From positions 1 to 64,000 of the forward strand of contig JANYGI010000229.1 of NCBI GenBank assembly GCA_025362495.1: a stretch of 64,000 nucleotides of DNA, written 5' to 3'. Below the pieces are notes generated by a model. It saw nothing but the letters and a program-made list of their open reading frames with translations. It did not search any database and was not told where the DNA came from. This document shows, one piece after another, positions 1 through 9,409 of this stretch (positions are counted from its first letter, which is position 1; each line of letters begins with the position of its first letter). The translations under genes were made by a program, and so were the position numbers. This DNA is from Byssovorax sp. GTDB lineage: Bacteria > Myxococcota_A > Polyangia > Polyangiales > Polyangiaceae.

Positions 1-2
1 TC

Positions 3-1241
3 TCACAGCGATGGCAGCGAGAAGTGGAAGCGAGCGCCCTTGCCCGGCTCGCTCTCGACCCCGATCTCGCCGCCGTGAGCATCGACGATGCTCTTCGCGA
101 TGTAGAGTCCGAGCCCGCTCCCGTCGGACCGCCGCTCGCCCTGCCAGGAGCGATCGAAGACGTGGGGCTGCTGCTCCGCGGAGATCCCTTTGCCGCTGTC
201 GATGACCGTGAACCGCACGTGGCCGGTGCCCTGCTCGGTGACGAGGCGCACCTCACCGCCTTCCGGGGTGAACTTGATCGCGTTGCCCACGAGGTTGGTG
301 AGCACGCGGTGGATGCGGTCCGTGTCGGCCTGGACGAGCTGCTCCGGGTTCGAGATCTCGAGCGTGAGCCGGATCGATTTACGCTCGGCGAGCGGCTCGA
401 GCAGCTCCATCGCGTCGCCGACGACACGCCCGACGGTCTCCGGGCGCGGCTCGACGACGAAGCGGCCTTCCTCCAGCTTGGTCATGTCGACCAGATCCTC
501 GATCAGCACCGCCATGCGCCATGCCCCGCGCTCGATGCGGTTCATCGCCTGCTTGAGCTTCGTGTCCTGCGGGACGAGGGCGCGCTGGATCATCCGCGCC
601 TGCATCTGGATGACGTTGAGCGGGTTGCGCAGATCGTGCGAGACGACGGCCACGAGGTCGTCGCGCGCGCGGACCGCGCTCTGCGCGTTCTGGTAGAGCA
701 CCGCGTTCTCGATGGCGAGCGAGGCGCGGCGCGCGAGCTCCTCGCCGAGGAGAGCGTCGCTCGCCTCGAAGGGAGAGCGGGCAAAGGTGCGCAAGAACAG
801 CAGCGCGCCGATGGACCGCTGCCGCGCCACGAGCGGCACCGCGACGAGCGACCGCACGCCGATCAGGTTCCAGAGAAGATCGAAATGGACGTCGTCGAGC
901 GTGGCGCTCTTGAGCCACCTGACGTCGATGCGCCGGTACACCGCCGGCCTGCCGGTGAGCACCGCGCTGACCGTGCCGCCCGGATTTTCCTCACGCGGGG
1001 TGTAGGCGTAGAGCCGATCGGCGATCTGCTGCCGGGTCGGATCGGCGTGAAGCACTTTCGCGCGGCGGAGCATGCCGGTCTTCTCCGAGACCAGGTCGAT
1101 CACGCACAGGTCGCAGAAGAGCGCCGTCGCGAGGCGCCCGACGCTCACGACCGTCCGCTCGAAATCGATCGAGCTCCCGAGGCGCGCGCTGGCCTCGGCG
1201 AGGAACGCGAGGCGCGCCTGAGCCTCGCGCTCGCGGAGCAC
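3..1241 (-). CDS. GAF-domain sensor histidine kinase (C-terminal part of a probably frameshifted gene)
   Basis: The frame encodes a cytoplasmic histidine kinase of 412 residues: a GAF domain at about 15-190, a HisKA domain with the phospho-acceptor His near 202 in VVSHDLRNP, and an ATPase domain with an N box near 311-329 (NLVGNAIKFTPEGG), a G1 box DSGKGI near 347 and a G2 box GSGLGLYIAK near 373. All catalytic boxes are present and the stop codon lies at 3-5, so the C-terminus is complete. The only in-frame start codon I found upstream is GTG at 1241, which has no clear ribosome binding site. The same strand just upstream encodes a phytochrome-type PAS domain in another frame, so this is more likely the second half of one gene beginning at 1792 than an independent gene. 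No response regulator is adjacent. Confidence 0.8.
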   Translation of the reverse strand: MLREREAQARLAFLAEASARLGSSIDFERTVVSVGRLATALFCDLCVIDLVSEKTGMLRRAKVLHADPTRQQIADRLYAYTPREENPGGTVSAVLTGRPAVYRRIDVRWLKSATLDDVHFDLLWNLIGVRSLVAVPLVARQRSIGALLFLRTFARSPFEASDALLGEELARRASLAIENAVLYQNAQSAVRARDDLVAVVSHDLRNPLNVIQMQARMIQRALVPQDTKLKQAMNRIERGAWRMAVLIEDLVDMTKLEEGRFVVEPRPETVGRVVGDAMELLEPLAERKSIRLTLEISNPEQLVQADTDRIHRVLTNLVGNAIKFTPEGGEVRLVTEQGTGHVRFTVIDSGKGISAEQQPHVFDRSWQGERRSDGSGLGLYIAKSIVDAHGGEIGVESEPGKGARFHFSLPSL

Positions 1242-1792
1242 TTGCCGATGGAAATCGATATCGATCGCGAAGCGACGGAGATCGATCGCCGCGATCTCCG
1301 CGCGAAGCCGGTCAACGCGCGCACGCTCTCGACGAGGATCGCGCGCAGATCGTGGATGCCGCGCGCCGCTCCGAGGCGCGTGACGGCGCCGTGGACGGGG
1401 TGGACCGCGGCGGCGCCCTCGCTCGCGACGGCGGGCTCGAGCTCGAACAGCGTGTTGCCGAGGCGGCGATGGAGGATGCCGTGGAAGCGACGTCCGCCGA
1501 GCTCGATCGGGATCGGGTTTTCACCATCGAGGCGCGCCGCGCGCACCGCCGCGCTCACCCGCGCGTTGTCGACCGGCCCGAGGACGGCGGCGAGCGGGGC
1601 GCCCAGCAGCGAGCTCGGCGGAACCCCGAGGAGTTCCGGCGCGTTCGCGCTCGCGCGGCGGATGGTCAGCTCGGGCTCCCGCAGGACCAGGAGCGCGCCG
1701 TGCGGCTGGATCGCGCCGGGCACGTGGATCGGCTCGCGATCGCAGTTCGTGAGGTCGAGAGGCGGAGCGCTCCCCGCGGTCTCGCGATTCAC
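1145..1792 (-). pseudogene. Bacteriophytochrome N-terminal PAS_2 domain, frameshifted and lacking the bilin GAF/PHY region
   Basis: Reading from GTG 1792, the first ~125 residues match the N-terminal domain of bacteriophytochromes: LTNCDREPIHVPGAIQPHG (including the Cys that binds biliverdin in that family), then SANAPELLG and a strand ending in LFELEP. The frame stays convincing to RALTGF at about 1304-1322, exactly where the bilin-binding GAF domain should begin with DRVMVYRF. That domain and PHY are absent; the frame turns into Arg/Ser-rich nonsense and closes at 1145. In the frame of the downstream kinase, sensible coding (an LRAEIAAIDLRRF-type helix) starts at the same point, so a one-base shift near 1250-1305 probably separates two halves of one gene. 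The GTG overlaps the heme oxygenase TGA as GTGA, the usual bphO-bphP coupling. A sequencing error could explain the shift but not the missing domains. Confidence 0.6.
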
Positions 1793-2394
1793 GCCAGCGC
1801 CTCGCGCTCGCGGAGCCAGGCGTGCAGCGCCGCGAACGTCTCCCGCGCGAACGCGACGATGGTCTGCTCCGCGTCGAGCGCGCGCGCCGACTCGTCCAGA
1901 ACGACCACGAGCTCCGGCCACATCGCGCCGGTGTCGGGGCCGTACCCATGAAATTAGGCGGCTCCCGCGGTCGGCGTGACGCCGAGGCCGGCGAGGTGGC
2001 GGCTGATGATCCGGCCTCCCAGGGTGGCGCCCTCGAGCACGTACAGGCAGCCGAGCGCCTCGCCGACGGCGCGAGGGACGGGCGCGCCGGAAGCGATGGG
2101 GATCTCCGCGAGCGCGCTCTCGTCGAGACCAAGCGCACGGAGATCGCGCTCGATCAGGGCGAGCTTGCGGCGGCGCTCGAGGTCGAGGGCGAGCGAGGCC
2201 ACCCGCGGGATCGCGCGGAGCGGCTCCTCGACGGCGGCGTGATAACCGTGGAGCGCCTCGAGCACGCGCCGGTAGCGCGCGCTCGTCAACGAGCGCTCGA
2301 CGAAGCCGAGGTCCGCCTCGATCCGCGCGTGGTCATGCTCGGTGGCGCGCCGCAACCTGGCAAGGACGAGAGGTACGGATGTCCCGATCTGCAT
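1789..2394 (-). pseudogene. bphO: Heme oxygenase (BphO type) with in-frame TAA stop
   Basis: Bacterial heme oxygenases open haem to biliverdin, the phytochrome chromophore. The N-terminal part has the family helix LRRATEHDHARIE, with the expected proximal haem-ligand His in the TxxxH pattern, and later YVLEGATLGGRIISRHLAGLG. At 1954-1956 a TAA interrupts the frame, but the same frame continues with FHGYGPDTGAMWPEL, the conserved C-terminal heme oxygenase motif, to a TGA at 1789-1791. Read through, the protein would be about 201 residues, the normal family length; as it stands it ends after about 146. The start ATG 2394 is chosen over an ATG 42 bases further out because GAGGTGA sits at 2400-2406, five bases away. 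Its end overlaps the phytochrome PAS start as GTGA. Confidence 0.75.
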
Positions 2395-2399
2395 GAGAA

Positions 2400-2406
2400 T
2401 CACCTC
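2400..2406 (-). promoter_or_regulatory. Ribosome binding site deciding the bphO start
   Basis: On the minus strand GAGGTGA is followed by five bases and ATG at 2392-2394. It favours this internal Met over the longer frame that begins at 2436. Confidence 0.6.
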
Positions 2407-2700
2407 GCCCCGCCGCCACGCCCTCGCAAGATTCATGTAACGCGCAGGGCGCGCCGGGGTAACCGCCCTCGTCGTTCATTCCCGGGAGCCGGCGACCTCT
2501 TCGCGAGCTCGACAGGGCAGGTGCCTCTGGATGCGCGAAGTCGCGACCGGTCAGGCTCTGCGCGAGCCTGTCGCTCAGGCGAGCTCCGGGGCTGTCGTCC
2601 CGAGATCCGGACTTCAGCGCAAAGACGCAGAGACTCCGCCCATGCCTGTTTCCCTGATCCCTCTGCTGGCCAGCTTCGGCGAGCTCCTGGACGAGAAGTG

Positions 2701-2946
2701 GCGATCAATCGCGTTCATCGTGGCCGGGCGGTGCCCGTCGTCGGCGAGAAGCTCCGCGACGTCGCGGACCGGCTCCTGCGCGAGGTCCTGGACGTCGAGG
2801 TCACGGTGCGCCTTCAGCGGCGCTCTCACGCTGGCCGCGCCCGGCACGATGTCCAGACGCTGCGCGTCGTGGGGATTCGAGACGAGGCCGCGGGGTGTCA
2901 CCATTCCTACGTGACAAACGTGCCTGTTGCGAAGCTCGCGCGTGAT
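2701..2946 (+). mobile_element. IS4-family transposase remnant
   Basis: One plus-strand frame reads RGRAVPVVGEKLRDVADRLL, then VLDVEVTVRLQRR, then LRVVGIRDEAAGCHHSYVTN. This resembles the part of IS4-family transposases just before their catalytic Glu segment. No start codon, no flanking catalytic Asp or Glu segment and no terminal inverted repeats were found, so it is a degraded internal piece; a shifted frame at about 2960-3085 may hold more of it. The surrounding stretch 2395-3058 contains no other gene that I can support. Composition is slightly less extreme than in neighbouring genes. Confidence 0.45.
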
Positions 2947-3058
2947 ACCGGGTCTTCTCGCGCTACGAGAAGGCGCGCTCGACCCTCCACCCTGGGGTCC
3001 TCACGCTCGGCCTCGGGCTGGCCACGCTCGAGCGCCGGCGCGTCTCCTGCTCCCTGCT

Positions 3059-3550
3059 TCAGCGCGCGTGCGCGCGCAAGGTGGCCGGATCCAGGACCTT
3101 GGCGGCGCTGGCGTGCGTCGCCTCGAGGATCACCGGGGGAGCGACGCCTGCCCGCTCGGCCTCGCCCCATCGCGCGGCGCACAGGCACCAGCGGTCGCCG
3201 TCCTTCAGGCCCGCGAACGAGCCGCGCGGCGTCTGCAGATCGTTGCCGCGCGATTTCGTGAACTCGAGGAACGCGGTCGTGACCTGACTGCACACCACGT
3301 GGACGCCGTCGTCTTCGGAGCCCGTCGAGCAGCGCCCATCGCGGAAAAAACCGGTGAGCGGCGCGCCGGAGCAAAGGGCGAGCGGGGAGCCCTCCACGTT
3401 GCGGTCGGCGTCGTTCGCGACGACGGGACGTTCGGGCAGGGCGCAGGTGGTCGCGGTCGTGGCGCGCTCCGCGTCCGAGCTTCGCGGAGCGGTCGCCGGA
3501 TTGCACGCGACGACGGCGGTGCAGACGAAGAGAGCTCGGAGGGCGTTCAT
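3059..3550 (-). CDS. DUF2237 family lipoprotein
   Basis: This is a 163-residue protein whose body matches DUF2237: LALCSGAPLTGFFRDGRC, the SRGNDL-like TKSRGNDLQTPRG, then DGDRWCLCAARWGEA and APPVILEATH. Most family members are small cytoplasmic proteins of unknown function; this one adds an N-terminal hydrophobic segment ending in VVAC, a plausible lipobox with Cys near position 16, so it may be exported. ATG 3550 overlaps the photolyase TGA by one base, so the two are co-transcribed. DUF2237 genes are often found beside photolyase-related genes, which suggests a shared but unproved role. A much longer open frame extends upstream inside the photolyase gene and is only a shadow. Confidence 0.85.
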   Translation of the reverse strand: MNALRALFVCTAVVACNPATAPRSSDAERATTATTCALPERPVVANDADRNVEGSPLALCSGAPLTGFFRDGRCSTGSEDDGVHVVCSQVTTAFLEFTKSRGNDLQTPRGSFAGLKDGDRWCLCAARWGEAERAGVAPPVILEATHASAAKVLDPATLRAHAR

Positions 3551-5127
3551 CACGGGTCGAGCTCCTCGCCCCGCGACAGTGCGGCCGCGACTCGCTCGAA
3601 GGTGGCGGCGTCGTTCGCGTGCTGTGCGGCCGTACGCTTCCGTTCGGAGGCCATCGGGAGCTTCATCCGGTCGACGCCCGCGAGCGCCTCGCGGTGCCGC
3701 CCCAGGAACGCCCAGTAGAGGGGTGTCAGCGGGCAGGTCGTCTTCGGATCGAATCGGCAACCCTCGCAATGATCGCTCATCCGGTGGATGTACGCGGCGC
3801 CCGCGACGTAGGGCTTGGTCGTCATGAGATCGCCGGCCGCGAAGGTCCCCATCCCGAGCACGTTCGGCTCCACGACCCAGTCGTACGCGTCGATGTACGC
3901 CGCCCAGAACCAGTCGGTGAGCTCGCGCGGCGAGACGTCGAGCAGCGTGGCGATGTTCGAGAGCACCATCAGGCGCGTGATGTGGTGGCTCGTGCCGTCC
4001 TGCCAGACGCCGGCGACGACGTCGTCGAGGCACGCGAGGCCCGAGCGCTTTCCCCAGTACGCGGGCGGCAGGGGGCGCGCCGCGCCGAGGAAGGAGATGC
4101 GCGAGCCGCCATCGACGGCGTCACCGCACGGCGGAGCCTCGCCGCGCACGACCCTGAAGCCGTCGGTCGCTTCGTGGACGTGGCGCACGAACTCGCGCCA
4201 GCCGAGCACCTGCCGGACGAAGCCCTCCTGGCTCGACAGCGGCAGGTCCATCGCGAGCGCGTCGTGGAGCACCTGGTGCGCGCTCAGGCGCTGGAGGTTC
4301 AAGAGCGGCGCTATCCGCGCGTGGAACAGGTTGCGCGAGCGCGACGACATCGCGTCCTCGAAGGGCCCGAAGTGGGGCAGGCACTTGGCTTTGGCCCAGG
4401 CCCAGGCGGCCTCGACGTCGGCCGCCGTCGCCGGCAAGGCCTCGGGCGTGAGGGTCCCCGGGTGCTCGCCCATCGAGCCCGCGACCAGCGCGCAGACCTC
4501 GCGCGTGATCGCGTCCACCGGGAAGGTCGGCACCGGGGGCGCCGGCGGCTCGCCACGCCAGGGCCTGCGGTTGTCTTCGTCGAACGAGAGCTTGCCGCCG
4601 ACCGGCTTGCCGCCCTCCATCAGGATCCCGAGACGGCGCCGGACATGGCGGTAAAACGCGTCCATGCGCCACGCTCGGCCGCGAGTCGCGGCGAGGAAGT
4701 CCTCCGTCGTGGTCAGCCACCCCTCGTGCGGCAAGCGCTGCAGGGCGCCGGACTCGAACAGCGGCTCGAGCTCGGCGCGGAGCTCGCGCTCCGCCGGGCG
4801 CATGACCCCGAGCGGCCCGAGCTCCCGCACGCGCCCCAGCGCGGCCGCATAGGAGTGGTCGACCACGTGCCGCACGGCCACGCCGCGAGCGGCCTGCTCG
4901 AGCGCGAAGTGGCGGAGGCTCGTGAGCACCAGCGCTAGCTTCTGCTTGTGGTAGGGCCGCCGCGCCGCCTTGGCCGGGCACTCCACGAGCACGATGCCGA
5001 GCTCGCGCGGCGCCGTGCGCGAAAGAGGCCCCACGGCGTCGGTCAGCTGGTCGTAGGGCACGAAGAACCACCGGCGCCCGGACTCGTCCACGCGGTGTGC
5101 ATCGAGGCTTTCGCGGAAGACGCTCAT
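3550..5127 (-). CDS. Iron-sulfur bacterial cryptochrome/photolyase (FeS-BCP, photolyase-related protein)
   Basis: This 525-residue protein belongs to the FeS-BCP/PhrB class, which binds FAD and a [4Fe-4S] cluster and repairs (6-4) photoproducts in characterised members. Family marks are the N-terminal FFVPYDQLTD and VECPAKAARRPYHKQK, the FAD-domain stretches GFVRQVLGWREFVRHVHE and LMVLSNIATLLDVSPREL, and the C-terminal DHCEGC followed by CPLTPLYWAFL. The three C-terminal Cys, plus the Cys in SGLACLDDVV, supply the four expected cluster ligands. I start at ATG 5127 (MSVFRESL) because the extra 48 residues of the longest frame overlap the divergent nei gene and look noncoding. It is followed directly by the DUF2237 gene, and the DNA glycosylase lies divergently 100 bases away. 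Confidence 0.92.
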   Translation of the reverse strand: MSVFRESLDAHRVDESGRRWFFVPYDQLTDAVGPLSRTAPRELGIVLVECPAKAARRPYHKQKLALVLTSLRHFALEQAARGVAVRHVVDHSYAAALGRVRELGPLGVMRPAERELRAELEPLFESGALQRLPHEGWLTTTEDFLAATRGRAWRMDAFYRHVRRRLGILMEGGKPVGGKLSFDEDNRRPWRGEPPAPPVPTFPVDAITREVCALVAGSMGEHPGTLTPEALPATAADVEAAWAWAKAKCLPHFGPFEDAMSSRSRNLFHARIAPLLNLQRLSAHQVLHDALAMDLPLSSQEGFVRQVLGWREFVRHVHEATDGFRVVRGEAPPCGDAVDGGSRISFLGAARPLPPAYWGKRSGLACLDDVVAGVWQDGTSHHITRLMVLSNIATLLDVSPRELTDWFWAAYIDAYDWVVEPNVLGMGTFAAGDLMTTKPYVAGAAYIHRMSDHCEGCRFDPKTTCPLTPLYWAFLGRHREALAGVDRMKLPMASERKRTAAQHANDAATFERVAAALSRGEELDP

Positions 5128-5227
5128 ACGCGCCAGGGCTTGAGGTCCGGCCACCGCGGCAGGCAAGCCCTGCCCGATCGTTTTTCCCCTTGTCGTGGCG
5201 CCGCGGGCGCCCAAGTACATCCGACCC

Positions 5228-6172
5228 ATGCCGGAAGGGCACACCATCCATCGCGCCGCGCGCGACCACAACGCGGCGCTCGCCGGTCACGCGCTCTCGG
5301 TCACATCGCCGCAGGGGCGGGCCGACTTCGCTGCGCTGACGGGCGGGGCCGACCGCGTGACGCTCCGGCGCGTGGAGGCGTACGGCAAGCATCTCTTCTA
5401 CGTCTTCGAACGCGGGCGGACGGTCCACATCCACCTCGGCCTCTTCGGCAAGTTCCGGCGGAGCCCATCGCCGCCGCCGCCCCCTGCCTCCACCGTGCGC
5501 ATGCGCCTCGAGGGGCCCGAGGTGACGTTCGATCTGCGCGGCCCCACCGCATGCGACGTGATCACGAGAGGGGAGAAGGCCGCCCTCCTCGCGCGCCTGG
5601 GGCCCGATCCGCTCCGCGACGACGCCGACCCACAGGCCTTCTTCGACTACCTCGGACGCTCGAAGGTGCCAATCGGCGCGGCGCTGATGGACCAGAGTGT
5701 CATCGCCGGCGTGGGCAACGTGTACCGGGCCGAGGTGCTTCACCTGCTCCGGCTGCACCCCCTCGTCGCGGCGCGCGAGGTGCCGCGAGCGGTCGCGGAG
5801 GAGATGTGGACGCTGCTCGGTCTTCTGCTGCGCAAGGGCGTGGAGGACCGCCGAATCATCACGACGCGCGGTCTCGTCGCGACCCGCGGCAAGCGTGTCA
5901 CGCGCGGCGAGAGCGTCCACGTCTATGGTCGCCAAACGTGCTTCACGTGCGGTGGGCCCGTGGGGCGCTTCCTCCTGCGGGCGCGGACGGTACACCTGTG
6001 CACGGGGTGCCAGCCCTATGCGACGGCTGCGCTCCCGGTGCGCGCGAAGCTGGCCACGACCACCTCGCTGACCGAGATGTCAGTCACGGGCACCTCGGAA
6101 TACCCCACCCTCGACGCCATCCTCGGACCAGGTGACCACGACTCTGCGCTGCCCGCCCCGGCCCGCCGATAG
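5228..6172 (+). CDS. nei: Fpg/Nei family DNA glycosylase (endonuclease VIII-like)
   Basis: The mature N-terminus MPEGHTIHRAA has the catalytic Pro2 and Glu3 of the Fpg/Nei family; the GHTIH form is typical of Nei-type enzymes that excise oxidised pyrimidines and cleave by beta,delta-elimination. The helix-two-turn-helix motif is seen in DQSVIAGVGNVYRAEVL, and the C-terminal zinc finger as CFTCGGP followed by CTGCQP. ATG 5228 is forced by the need for Pro2; the longer frame starting 33 bases upstream is not used. The gene is 314 residues, a little longer than usual because of a C-terminal tail of about 40 residues. It is divergent from the photolyase, forming a small DNA-repair pair. Confidence 0.93.
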   Translation: MPEGHTIHRAARDHNAALAGHALSVTSPQGRADFAALTGGADRVTLRRVEAYGKHLFYVFERGRTVHIHLGLFGKFRRSPSPPPPPASTVRMRLEGPEVTFDLRGPTACDVITRGEKAALLARLGPDPLRDDADPQAFFDYLGRSKVPIGAALMDQSVIAGVGNVYRAEVLHLLRLHPLVAAREVPRAVAEEMWTLLGLLLRKGVEDRRIITTRGLVATRGKRVTRGESVHVYGRQTCFTCGGPVGRFLLRARTVHLCTGCQPYATAALPVRAKLATTTSLTEMSVTGTSEYPTLDAILGPGDHDSALPAPARR

Positions 6173-6328
6173 CTAGTATTGATCCCACCCATGTACTCGG
6201 AGCATGTGTCGGAGGCGCGTCCGCGTGGAATCTCCGGCCCTTTCGAGATGGAGATCGTGAAACCATCGCGCGAGCCAGCGCCCTGCCTGCGCCGTACTCC
6301 TCTGCTCTTCTCGTTCGATTGACTCTTT

Positions 6329-7695
<1,367 letters not shown>

Positions 7696-7699
<4 letters not shown>

Positions 7700-9081
7700 G
7701 CTGCGGCCTCGGTCGCGGCGCGGCGCGCGCGGGGGAACACCAGCTCGAAGCAGGTGAGCTGGTCGCGTCGCTCGTAGCGGAGCGCGCCGTCGTGCGCCGC
7801 GGCGATGGCCTGCGAGAGTGCGAGGCCGAGGCCCGTGCCGTCGGGCTTGGTGGTGAAGAAGGGCTCGAAGAGCTCGTGCAGTCGCGCGGGATCGACGCCC
7901 GCGCCGGCGTCGCGCACCTCGACGCGCGCGGCCTCGTCGACGCGGCTCACCTCGACGGCGACGGTGGCTTCGCGCGGCGAGGCCTCGACCGCGTTGCGCA
8001 CCAGGTTGTCGACGGCGCGCGCCACGGCGTCGACGTCGAGATCGGAGGTGGCCTCGCCGGTGACCTCGATCCGCACGCCGCGCTCGTCGGCCCACGGGCG
8101 GAGCAGGGCGACGCGCCGCTCGACCAGCGCGCCGAGCGAGGTCGCGACCCGCGGCCCGGTGCGGCGGCCGGCGACGACGAGGAGATCGGCGACGAGGCGA
8201 TCGAGCCTGGTGATCTCGTCGGAGACCGAGGCCAGCTCGCGCGCGAGCTCGGGTGTCGTCGACGGGCGACGCCGGCCGAGATCGACGCGCAGCTTGATCG
8301 ACGCGAGCGGGTTGCGGACCTCGTGCGCCACGCCCGCGGCGACGCGGCCGAGCGCGGCGAGGCGCTCGCGCCGCGCGAGCTCGACCGCGAGGCGCTCCTT
8401 GTCGACCTGGGCGCGCGCGAGCGCCTGCGCCAGCGCGGCGATGCCGTCGCGCAGCTCGCCGAGCTCGCGAAACGGCGGGCGCGGTACGGGCGCCGAGAGA
8501 TCGGTGGCGAGCGCCGCGAGGGCCGAGTTGAGCGCCGCGGCGCCGCGCTGCACGGACACCACGGCCTGCAGCGCGGTCGCGACGAGGAGCGAGGTCGCGA
8601 CGGTCAACACGATCACGATGATCTTCCACGCGAGCGCGAACGAGGGCTGCCGCACCGCGTACGCGACCCACGCGAAGCCCCCATCCGCCGCGCGCGAGAC
8701 GCCCACGACGAGGATTTCGTCGGCGATTTCCGCGTCGCGCACGATCGCCTCAGGTGAGGCTCTCGAGCCTTCCAGCGCACGTTTCAGCTCGCCCCGCGAG
8801 GCCGGATCGAGCTCCGCTGCGGGATCGTCGAAGCCGGCGGCCGAGGTCACTCGCCCGCCGCGCATCCCGAGCATCGACGTCGCGAGGGGCAGCCCGGGCG
8901 GCGAGGCGGGCAGCTCGCCGCGCAGCACCGCGAGCTCGTGCCCCACCGCCTCGCGCGCGCGCTCGACCCGCTGCGCGTGCGTGAACGAGAGGACCCGCGC
9001 GAGGGCGATCAGCGCGACCGCGCAGGTGATCACGCTCAGCAACGCGACGGCGAGGAAGCGGCTGCGGAGGGACGATTTCAT
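7696..9081 (-). CDS. NtrB-type membrane sensor histidine kinase
   Basis: A 461-residue kinase with a transmembrane helix near 8-30, a periplasmic sensor region of about 110 residues, a second helix near 140-165 (WKIIVIVLTVATSLLVA), a HAMP-like linker, HisKA with the phospho-acceptor in VAAGVAHEVRNPLAS, and an ATPase domain with DNLVRNAVEASP, DAGAGVD and GTGLGLALSQ. ATG 9081 gives a clean signal-anchor start; the longer frame upstream covers the regulatory gap. It partners the sigma-54 regulator that overlaps it, and probably senses an envelope or drug/metal stress handled by the divergent RND pump. The ligand cannot be read from the sequence. Confidence 0.94.
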
Positions 9082-9183
9082 TGCTGGACGGCGGCCGCTC
9101 AGCAAGGCGCGTGCTCGCATGGACAAGGCCGAAAGGTACTGCGGCGCGGCCCCCGCGCTGTATCGATTTCCGGACAGGTGTTC

Positions 9184-9215
9184 CCCGCACGGGACAGCTC
9201 GCTCGCCCGTGCGGG
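9184..9215. promoter_or_regulatory. Inverted repeat, likely enhancer site for the NtrC-type regulator
   Basis: CCCGCACGGG at 9184-9193 and its exact reverse complement CCCGTGCGGG at 9206-9215 are centred 22 bases apart, two helical turns. It lies in the 328-base gap between the divergent kinase (start 9081) and mdtA (start 9410), upstream of the sigma-54-like promoter. A further partial copy, GTGCGGGCA, is at 9246-9254. The rest of the gap holds no gene. Confidence 0.6.
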
Positions 9216-9249
9216 CAGCGCGGCGCTCGACGCGAGGGACCGTCGGTGC

Positions 9250-9265
9250 GGGCACGCTCCCTGCA
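9250..9265 (+). promoter_or_regulatory. Sigma-54-like promoter for the efflux operon
   Basis: GGGCACGCTCCCTGCA matches the sigma-54 consensus TGGCACRNNNNTTGCW at all but two defined positions, keeping GG at -24 (9251-9252) and GC at -12 (9263-9264) with the required spacing. Transcription would start near 9276, leaving a leader of about 134 bases before mdtA. The adjacent divergent operon encodes a sigma-54 activator, which makes the site credible. Confidence 0.6.
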
Positions 9266-9409
9266 CTCCGTGCCCCACCGACCGCGCTTTGAAGGCTATC
9301 TCTTCGATCCTTGCGGCCAGGCCTCCGGGGCCCGTCGCGAGGTGCGCTCCGGGCGTGCGCCTCCAGCGCCGGCGGCGTCGCGATCGGCTGCGGTGTTCGA
9401 GGTCCTTGC

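Noticed and set aside
24-1979. 651-codon plus-strand open frame over the kinase and phytochrome genes
   Set aside because: Composition is that of an antisense shadow (Arg/Ala/Asp/Glu rich) and the minus strand has clear protein motifs.
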